Shown: one piece after another, positions 1-6,530 of the stretch
Layout: every line of letters starts with the position of its first letter
How positions within the stretch are numbered: the first letter of the stretch is position 1
Origin: Cerioporus squamosus
Lineage: Eukaryota > Basidiomycota > Agaricomycetes > Polyporales > Polyporaceae
Assembly: GCA_022592435.1 (NCBI GenBank)
Contig: JABYQS010000718.1
Span: 1 to 14,832, forward strand
Length of the DNA stretch: 14,832 bases
Direction of reading: 5' to 3'
The notes under the pieces: generated by a model
Told to the model about the DNA's origin: nothing
Databases searched by the model: none
Seen by the model: the letters and a program-made list of their open reading frames with translations, nothing else
Program-made: the position numbers and the translations under genes

Positions 1-310
1 CTCGTGCACGAGCTGCCTGCGGAGCACTACTATACGCTCAGGGCGTTGATGCTCCATCTGCATCGTATCTGCGAGCGGAGTGAGCGTAACCTCATGCACG
101 CGAGGAACCTGGGTGTTGTCTTTGGACGTAAGTGCGATCCCATTGCTCATTCTGTCTTCATGCTCATGATAGTCTGCGATAGCAACCCTCATGCGTTCAC
201 CTGATCCCGGTGCCGAGTTCAGCGACATGGCGGGCAAGGCGCTCTGTATCGAGTGGCTCATCGAGAATGCGCCGCGCATCTTCGGCGGCGAGCAGTCAAC
301 CTCGGAGTGA
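1..310 (+). CDS. RhoGAP-domain protein, C-terminal end (partial)
   Basis: This is the last part of a Rho-family GTPase-activating protein, which would stimulate GTP hydrolysis by Rho/Cdc42-type GTPases in polarity and cytoskeleton control. Two exons are visible: 1-127 and 183-310, separated by a 55-nt intron (128-182, donor GTAAGT, acceptor TAG). Spliced, the protein contains VVFGPTLMRSPDPGAEF, the conserved late RhoGAP helix motif around Asn/Pro-Thr-Leu, followed by the final helix (IEWLIENAPRIF) and a short tail ending GEQSTSE before TGA at 308-310. Without splicing, translation stops early, so the intron is well supported. The gene runs off the left edge, so the catalytic arginine finger and any N-terminal domains (FCH, LIM, PH) cannot be seen, and the subfamily cannot be named. 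Confidence 0.87.
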
Positions 311-919
311 CCCTACTGCCCGTAGCTATTTCTTATTCCCTATTTGTTCACCTCAACGCTTCCCACACCCTTCTCTACTTCCCCTCTTCCGGTTCGCTGT
401 CCCAGCGTGATTGTAGCCCTGTAGAACACAAGTAGTCGCGCATCCGTGTACCAAAAGTCCCACCCTCTCCTTCCGCTGACATGCCTTTTGTCTTGTTTAT
501 CTTCTTTATTCCTGTCTCTCATTCATTGGGTTATATTTTACGAGCCGATTTCACTCCGGAACACTACGACTCACTCACTACGTTCGCCTGCGGCGCAGCT
601 TCCGCTCGCGCGGGGGATGCGGCGTTTCTTTCGACTACGACTACCGCGCTGGGGCAGCAGCACCTGCGTCTCCAGATTCCTTCTCCCATGACATCGGTAT
701 CTAATGCCACGCATCGCAGCATCTCTATACCCGAGCTTCCATAAATATGTATACCATAACTCCGGATCCGTATAAGTACCACCATCCCAGGAGTGGGAGT
801 CCGAGACGCGAGGAATTCGAAGTCAAGACGGCGTGAGTGCGGGAGCACGAAAGCAAGGGAATCAACAATAGAAACAAGACTCTGAGCGTATCCATATCCA
901 CGAGAAGACCACAAGAGCA
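311..919. other. Intergenic 3' region between convergent genes
   Basis: About 610 bases lie between the RhoGAP stop (+) and the BTB-gene stop (-), so this should hold the two 3' UTRs. It is notably CT-rich at about 330-400 and 450-520. I see no conserved protein, RNA gene or repeat. Open frames here on the minus strand look like composition-driven shadows of the GC-rich sequence. Confidence 0.6.
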
Positions 920-2854
920 TCACAGCTGCTGCTCGCGCGACCGCTTGCTGCGCGTGGTGCTCTCGGGGTGCAGCGAGCAGTAGAGGAAGTGACGGCGAGG
1001 GCCGGAGGTCGCACTGCCGGCGACCGCAGGGACACGCGCACCCAGTGGTGCCGTGTCCGTCCCGCTGCCGCGCACACCGAGGGAGAACATGCGGTCGAAC
1101 ACTGCACATGCGGCGATACGGGTGAGCGGAATCTCGGACGGGACATGTGCGGCGAAAGGCTGACTCACAGCTGGCGATGAACGCCTTTGCGGTCGTCTGG
1201 CAACTGAGATGCGTGAGCGACAGAGGGGGGCTGACGCCCTCGAGCGTGCGCAGGTAGCGGAAGACCATCGACGGTTGGCAGGGTCCTGCAGGTATGGTCA
1301 GCGGACGTGTCGGGCGTTGTATGGGCGACGCACCGAAGCGGAAGACGGCTTGATAGGCCTGCTTCCACTTCTCTTCGAGGAGGCGGGCACAGACCGTGGA
1401 GTCTGGACATGTTGAGCACTGGGACATATTCAGATCTGCTGAGCGTGGAAAGCAATGACAACTCACGCATTGGTACTCCTTTGCGACCTGGACGAGGCCG
1501 AGCTTAAGGACCCGTTCAAGGAACCATGTGCGTCTGCGGGGATTTCGTCAGCGTGTGCACCCATGACCGTCCGGCGCAACTCGCCTCTTCTCCAGCTTGA
1601 GCAGTGTGGCCTGACTGAGCGTGCCGAGCTCCTCTTCGGACCAGCCTCCTGGGTTATCCAGTACGAACCGACTCGACTCGCGGTAGAGCTCCTCCTCTTC
1701 GAACAGTTCTGCTATCCTCATGGCTTTAATCGGTCGGCCAGCTGCGTGAGTCAGGAGGAAGGTGAGGCACTCCTTCTGAAGTGCCGAGACGTGCAGTTTG
1801 TGCGAGATGTTCATGAGGCCCTCGACATTGTTCCAGGTGATGGTGCACACGAGACTTGAGGGAATCAGTATCGACGCGTCCACGTAGAACTCCAGACTTA
1901 CTGCGGGTAAACGAACTTGAGGAAGTCGTGGAACGTGCTAGCCTACAAGGCCGCGTGAACGAACCGAGTACGATGGTTAACGCAATGCCTTACTTTCTCT
2001 TCCTTGAGGACAATGATCGCATCTGGACGCTGTTCCTTCGGCTTCACCTGCCGCTTGAGCGTGCGCGCTTTAGTCGGGGTGGGTGGTACGGACGTCTTCC
2101 CGTCGACATCCGGGGCCTTCTCTTTCTCCTTCTCTGACGCAGTCGTCGGCGTCGTGGGACTCGTCTTCTCCAGCTTACTCAAGGAGTCCTCTCGCGCCTT
2201 CGCCTTGTCCTCCGAGCTTGCCTCCGTGTCGCTCGCTTCGCCCGGGGTGATGTCCACGTCGAGCTCGAGCTCGTCCGGGTCCATGTCCGGATCCATTGGC
2301 GCGAACGTGATCTCAGAATGCCTCGAGAGCGCAGGCCTCCCTCCTGGCACGGACGGTGGCTGAGAGATGGTTATGACGGAGGATACGGACCGTGGCCTCC
2401 CCATCTCCTTCTCCGTCTCCGCCCAACCGCCTGAAAGAGCGGCCTGGAAGAACGCAGAGGCAAAGTACAGGACCTCCTTGTGTGCCCTTCACAATGCAGC
2501 GCATCTCAGTCTACGAACTATGCTCGGGGGTCATGGCGCGCGCGGGGATGGGTGGGGAGGTGCGTACCAGAAGGTTGTGGACTCGACGATGATCTTCACA
2601 TTGCCGGGGAACTTACTGGCGCGGGTGAAGGTCTCGTCTATCTCAATTGGGTCGTCCATGTCGCCGTTGGTGCTGAGTGAGGAGGACATCTCGTCGGACT
2701 CGCACTCCTCGATGTACCAGGATGGGGACCCAGCGGATCTGAAGATGCCGGCAGCAGCAGCGTGAGTCTCGGTGGGAGAGCTGAGCGAGGCGGAGGGGTT
2801 GTGGCTGGTGAGGCCTCTCGAGTTGCGCGCGATGAGTATATGCGGCGGATTCAT
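920..2854 (-). CDS. BTB/POZ domain protein (eight exons, 513 aa)
   Basis: Exons, in coding order: 2854-2568, 2486-1994, 1942-1902, 1854-1585, 1533-1467, 1418-1334, 1285-1169, 1101-920. They sum to 1,542 nt with consistent phases and no internal stop. The BTB fold starts near residue 83 (NVKIIVESTTFWAHKEVL, then FASAFFQAALSGGWAET), resumes at about 250-300 (AIIVLKEEK, FHDFLKFVYPH, ITWNNVEGLMNISHKL) and is followed by a BACK-like helical part to about 364. Between the BTB halves lies an acidic, Ser/Thr/Pro/Lys-rich insert at about residues 137-250. A Cys-rich stretch follows exon 5 (YQCCSTCPDS). Fungal BTB proteins of this kind are thought to be protein-interaction modules or Cul3 adaptors; the partner is unknown. 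The ATG at 2852-2854 is chosen as first methionine of the open frame. The last exon is the least certain because its composition is biased. Confidence 0.8.
1534..1584 (-). other. GC-AG intron in the BTB gene
   Basis: Intron 4 of the BTB gene, 51 nt, has donor AG|GCGAGT and acceptor CCCGCAG. The phase-2 junction restores the reading EKRRRTWFLERVLKLG. Using the nearby GT (four bases further on) leaves phase 0 and gives a stop within six codons of the only visible acceptor, so the GC donor is favoured. Confidence 0.7.
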
Positions 2855-2969
2855 CGTCGTCGCTCGTCTCCAAGTTCGTCCGCGCAGCGAGCAGCGTACC
2901 TATTCCTCCACAGGTACTCTGAATTAGTGCACGAATGATCCAACTACTTTATGTCGTCAGCGACGACAT

Positions 2970-3052
2970 GGCGCTATAGTGTAGTGGTTATCACTTGGGA
3001 TTCTGATTAGTCAGCGGTTCCCAAGACCCAGGTTCGATCCCTGGTAGTGCCT
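2970..3052 (+). tRNA. tRNA-Gln (CTG) with an 11-nt intron
   Basis: The acceptor stem GGCGCTA pairs with TAGTGCC with one G-U; the discriminator is T at 3052. The D arm is GTG/CAC (box A about 2977-2988), the anticodon stem TGGGA/TCCCA, and the T arm CCAGG/CCTGG with loop TTCGATC (box B). The anticodon CTG is at 3003-3005, reading the Gln codon CAG. An intron sits at the canonical place after base 37: 3007-3017. Its TCAG (3011-3014) is complementary to CTGA at 3003-3006, the anticodon-intron pairing expected of a eukaryotic precursor. It lies about 115 bp upstream of the divergently read BTB gene. Confidence 0.95.
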
Positions 3053-3075
3053 ATAGCGCGATTTCGAGCGAGGTC

Positions 3076-3080
3076 TTTTT
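3076..3080 (+). terminator. RNA polymerase III terminator of the tRNA gene
   Basis: A run of five T residues begins 24 bp after the mature tRNA 3' end. T-runs of four or more are the normal Pol III stop. No longer T-run lies between it and the tRNA. Confidence 0.75.
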
Positions 3081-3165
3081 GCAAGTTCGGTGAGCCAGAG
3101 TGAGATCACACAAAGCGAATGCTCGAGTACTGCACCCAGAGATGTGACAACAACGCAAGTTAAGC

Positions 3166-4154
3166 CTATGTCGAGTCGACCTTCAGTTCCACCGCCAGCG
3201 CGCGGTCAATCTCCTCCTTCGAATGTTCCCACACGCGCTCCCTGGCTTCGTCAGAACCGAAGTGCCTCAGGTTTCCGATATCGTCTCCTTTCTGGTTCCG
3301 CCTCGAGAAGCCTCGTTCAGTCTGGAAAAGCGCGTAGAGCATATACTCTGCACACTCTTCCGGCGCAATTGCAAACACATTCCAAAGGGCGATGAATTGA
3401 CGGAGAACCCAGTATTTGGATTGCAAGATGGGCGTCGCAACTGCTCCGGGGCAGATGTGCACGAATGCTAGGTCAGGATTCTCCCTGATGTGGTGCTAAC
3501 AGAGTAACAATCAGTGTCAGAGCGTAGAAACTCGGGGAAGAAACAGCCCACACACCTCGAACATCAGGTCAGTATATGTTCCAGACGCCATTTCAGCTTC
3601 CAGAGCGATGTACCTTTTCTTCAGGCCGAGATTCTTCAGGTCGATTGGCCCACCATAGCCTGCGCGCAGGATAGACATGACCTTCGCATCCTCTCCGGCG
3701 TCCTTCGCCTGGCGCAAGAGCGGAAGGAGGTCGTTGACGAACTTCCAGCGCGCGTAGTAGTGCAGCGCGAGCCGTTTGTCGATGCCCTCCGCGGTCTCGT
3801 CGCGTCCGCGGAGGTTGGCAAGCCGGGCGAAAGTACAAGGAAGTTGATCTTTGGGAGCCGTTCGCGGAAGGAGGGAGTGGTCGCCTGGACGTTGCGCATG
3901 AGGAAGGCATCGCACGAGACGAACTCGTGCTTTGCTTCAGGTTTCGTGGGCTTCGGGAAGGACGCGATTATCTCGTCTGCAGCGCTCTTGTTGCGCCCGA
4001 CGATGACGATATGGGCGTTGCCCTTGGTATAACGTGCGAAGGCCTCCGCACAGGCGCGTCCGATACCGGATGTCCCGCCCACAAAGACGGCAATCGGGAA
4101 GTAGGCGGGGGCGAAGGCTGCGTTCGCAGCCCGTGCAGCGGTGAGAGCTGGCAT
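3166..4154 (-). CDS. Short-chain dehydrogenase/reductase, one apparent frameshift
   Basis: This is an NAD(P)-dependent oxidoreductase of the SDR superfamily; the substrate cannot be told. Exons: 4154-3556 and 3495-3166, with a 60-nt intron (GTGTGT...GTTAG). The start at 4154 (MPALTAARAAN) puts the Rossmann motif GGTSGIG at residues 26-32, followed by HIVIVGRN. INFLVLSPG near residue 111 occupies the NNAG position. The catalytic YxxxK is YARWK, about residues 134-138. The C-terminal exon continues HICPGAVATPILQS and ends KVDST. The frame changes near 3819-3824: one base appears missing between SPG and NLRGRDETAEGID, both of which look conserved. Without it the first frame runs on as Arg/Pro/Ser-rich sequence to a stop at 3636. 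The corrected length is about 309 aa, normal for the family. It may be a sequencing error or a recent pseudogene. An ATG at 4190 is also possible but adds residues with no family resemblance. Confidence 0.8.
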
Positions 4155-4745
4155 GGGTGTTAGGAAGATCGGGATGCGAAGTGTAGTCAAGCATATGTAT
4201 GCTCATTCACATTCGAGAGCAATTCGTATGACGCGTCAGTCCGCCACGGTCTTGCACGACCGTGTTGCCGCGCACAGTGACATACGCGTCTCGGCCGGGT
4301 TGTACATCATTTGTTGGAACGTAACGGCGGAGTCGCGGTGCTCACATGTCTCGAAATCTTGATATGTGAGATTTGCAGATGTGGTTGTCTGCGCAAGGAG
4401 TGGGAATGCGATACATACCCGTCGGTCACTGGACTCCGACGGCATCTGGCAAACGATTCAACTTGTCCGGCGTCGGTTGGTCGACGTACCTACTACCATG
4501 AACATGTCGAGACCATGGTCCTTCGACAGTGTGTAACTAGATGCGAGAGCATGAGAGTCGGCGTTGAGCCGGGCATACTAGTCGGAGATTCGTGGAAATG
4601 AGATCGAGCAGAAGAGGACCGGAAGCGTCAGTACGCGTCAGTGCCCGTCGCCCAACCAATTTCGGTGGCTGTACACGAGCATACAATACTTGGTTGGTAT
4701 CCCACCGCCTGGCCACCAACAACCCACATAACCAAGGATTCCCCA
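4155..4745. other. Intergenic region between kinase and SDR genes
   Basis: About 590 bases hold the 3' flank of the kinase-like gene and the promoter side of the SDR gene. I see no convincing gene on either strand. The one structured element is a perfect 7-bp inverted repeat with a 6-nt loop at 4245-4264 (CACGGTC/GACCGTG). Its meaning is unknown. Confidence 0.5.
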
Positions 4746-5780
4746 CTATCCGGAAAAGACGAGACCAAGTTCGTTGGCGAGACGACGGATCTTAAGCACG
4801 TGCGGTGTTCCCCGGGCCAGGAATATGTCGACGAATTGATTTATCTCTATCTTCCTCCACATAGCACGAAGATCAGGAAGGACCCCATGGTCGGATGTCC
4901 AGTCGATCCAGACGGCTTGATCATTGACCTCGTCGATGAGGACATTTACCCTTCGGACATCGTTGTGAAATACGTCGCGTTTGTGCGCGGTCTGGAGAGT
5001 GTCAAGAGCGGAATGGAACTGGAACACTGCCTGTGAGTATGAATCAATATACTTGTTCCTTCGACAACGACTCACAAGGCGCTTGTAGAGCTCGATATCG
5101 TTATACTTCGTCTCCTTCCCGTAAACCAGACGCTCGAAGAGGACTTGGAGGTTTGGCCCAGGGATCCACTCAAAAACAAGCAGCCACGCAGGCTCGTTCC
5201 AGGGCATGATGACCTGGCAAATCAAGGTCAACGCGTCGAATTCATGCAGACGTGGAAGAACCAACCTCGTGAACTCCGTAACAGTACGGCAAAGTACTCC
5301 CCTGGAAGTCGGCAAGAGATCCATAGCTTGCGACTTCACCCATCACAACGTCGTATGGAAATTTGAATTCGCGTCCCTCTTCCTGTAGGATTCCCTTGTC
5401 ACTCATGTCGGGTCCCGGGAAGTCTCCATGAGAAGGTATGATGAACTTGAAGACGATCCTCGTAGGTGAGGTGGTGGGGTCTCCTGCGGCTGACAGTGCA
5501 GCGAGCCAGACCTGAGAGTTGAAGCGTCTCCCAGTCTGCATCGGCTTGACCAGCGTGTAGTCCGCCGCGACACCAAAGGGGAGCGCGGGTAATGGGCGTG
5601 TGGACGAGGGTCGGGCGCAAGAAGGTGAGGTCGGCGACCTAAGACTCAAGGTGAAAATCGTCGGGGAGTGACTCGGGTCAGATTCAAGGTCACCGACACC
5701 GCAGAGCGGGGTCTAACTGGCTTGTCGTCGCCAGCGTAGGATGCGGTCACAGTAAGCCGCCCTCGCCTGCTTCTCGTCAT
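4746..5780 (-). CDS. Protein-kinase-like (FunK1/APH-type) protein; 5' end and frame uncertain
   Basis: The fold is protein-kinase/aminoglycoside-phosphotransferase-like. Motifs in order: GRRFNSQVWLAAL in the glycine-loop region, RIVFKFI with the probable beta-3 lysine, PYCYGVHE, a hinge-like LLVFEWIPGPNL, the catalytic loop FHNDVRRVN (HxDxxxxN with Asn in the second place) and the metal-binding IDW. Firm exons: ?-5266, 5213-5076 and 5030-4746, with introns of 52 and 45 nt. A likely first exon is 5780-5694 (29 codons, ending RPRSAVS), joined by a 55-nt intron to 5638 (VADLTFLRPTLVHTPI). That frame and the downstream frame (ADYTLVKPMQTG) disagree by one base, and the conflict sits at the CCCCTTT run 5575-5581, where one extra base would explain it. 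Corrected length is about 293 aa. Such kinases are expanded in Agaricomycetes and their roles are mostly unknown. The hAT-type MITE lies about 185 bp upstream. Confidence 0.7.
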
Positions 5781-5957
5781 ATGAAAAGCCCGAGTTCCAA
5801 TCCATGCTATAGACCTGTCGGTCGATGGAGGTGGGACGAGAAGGTGGATGGCATTTGTGACGAATGCGCGTGCGCTATCTAGTGCAGGCGTGGCCTTCGG
5901 CTGGCTACCGCCGAATTCTCCCAGGCAGTGACGAGTGTCGGCTACATGCGTTGTGGA
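5781..5957 (-). promoter_or_regulatory. Probable promoter side of the kinase-like gene
   Basis: This short region lies between the proposed kinase start and the MITE. It should carry its 5' UTR and proximal promoter. No TATA or other recognisable element is visible, and the minus strand is open here, so an earlier start cannot be excluded. Confidence 0.3.
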
Positions 5958-5965
5958 CCTGGAAG

Positions 5966-5980
5966 TAGTGTTGCCGCGAG
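5966..5980 (+). repeat. Left terminal inverted repeat of the MITE
   Basis: TAGTGTTGCCGCGAG, an exact inverted match to 6416-6430. It directly follows the left target-site duplication at 5958-5965. Confidence 0.9.
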
Positions 5981-6000
5981 GTGAGGTGAGGCGAGGCGAG
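5976..6000 (+). repeat. Five 5-bp tandem units (GYGAG) in the MITE left end
   Basis: Units GCGAG, GTGAG, GTGAG, GCGAG, GCGAG follow one another, the first being the inner end of the terminal inverted repeat. The right end carries related CGAG motifs but no matching tandem array, so the two ends are not symmetric inside the repeat. Confidence 0.8.
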
Positions 6001-6415
6001 TTGGCGCCACTCGGTCTAACTCGCTCCACCGAGCCAGACCGAGGCGAGTTGCGAGTTTAACTCACGAGTTGCCCCAGTTTGGACATTCTGGCAGCAGGAG
6101 CCATAAACTTCCCAAGATTTACTTCAGTGAGCATCATTCTAAGCCCAGTAGGGCTCTGAGGCCGTCCGGGATGCTGTCCTCTAGCATACCTAGGCCAGGG
6201 AGTCTGTAATTTGAGGTGCGGGGGACTCGGGGGAAGCAGCCCAAAAACGAGCGCCCTGGCGAGCGCCTAGGTGGAGTCTTCCCAGGCCTGTCGACCAATC
6301 AGATGCGGGCGCTGCTGGGAGCGAGTTGCATCGATGTGAGCGAGTGGATTGCCTCGCCTCGCGAGTTGCTCCACTCCGTGAGTTCGGAACTCGCAACTCG
6401 CGAGTTTAACTCGAA

Positions 6416-6430
6416 CTCGCGGCAACACTA
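6416..6430 (-). repeat. Right terminal inverted repeat of the MITE
   Basis: An exact reverse complement of 5966-5980. It is followed at once by the right copy of the 8-bp duplication, 6431-6438. Confidence 0.9.
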
Positions 6431-6530
6431 CCTGGAAGAGCAAGAGAGCATAGCATACTCTAGATTGATTACGACAAGCATCGATGTACCCATAGCACGC
6501 ACAGAAGATTTCAACCAAGCGTCCCAGACC

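Larger units (their letters stand above)
5966..6430. mobile_element. Non-autonomous hAT-type MITE, 465 bp
   Basis: The element ends in perfect 15-bp terminal inverted repeats: TAGTGTTGCCGCGAG at 5966-5980 and its reverse complement at 6416-6430. It is flanked by a perfect 8-bp direct repeat, CCTGGAAG, at 5958-5965 and 6431-6438. An 8-bp target-site duplication and ends of the form (C/T)A-x-TG are the hallmarks of hAT transposons. Inside are many CGAGTT/AACTCG motifs close to both ends, including a 13-bp direct repeat GCGAGTTTAACTC at 6051-6063 and 6400-6412, as expected of transposase-binding subterminal repeats. It has no transposase or other credible ORF, so it must have been mobilised in trans. 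Intact ends and duplication suggest a fairly recent insertion. It sits between the kinase and PPR genes. Confidence 0.87.

Noticed and set aside
564..1466. A 300-codon open frame on the minus strand.
   Set aside because: It only partly overlaps true BTB exons; the family-like sequence is obtained by splicing, and the rest is biased-composition reading of introns and 3' UTR.
5216..5340. An upstream continuation of the third kinase exon (MKSQAMDLLPTSRG...) as coding.
   Set aside because: A 52-nt intron (5214-5265) joins GVHE to VIMPWNEPAW and fits the kinase fold; the open stretch is the overlapping antiphase reading of the previous exon.
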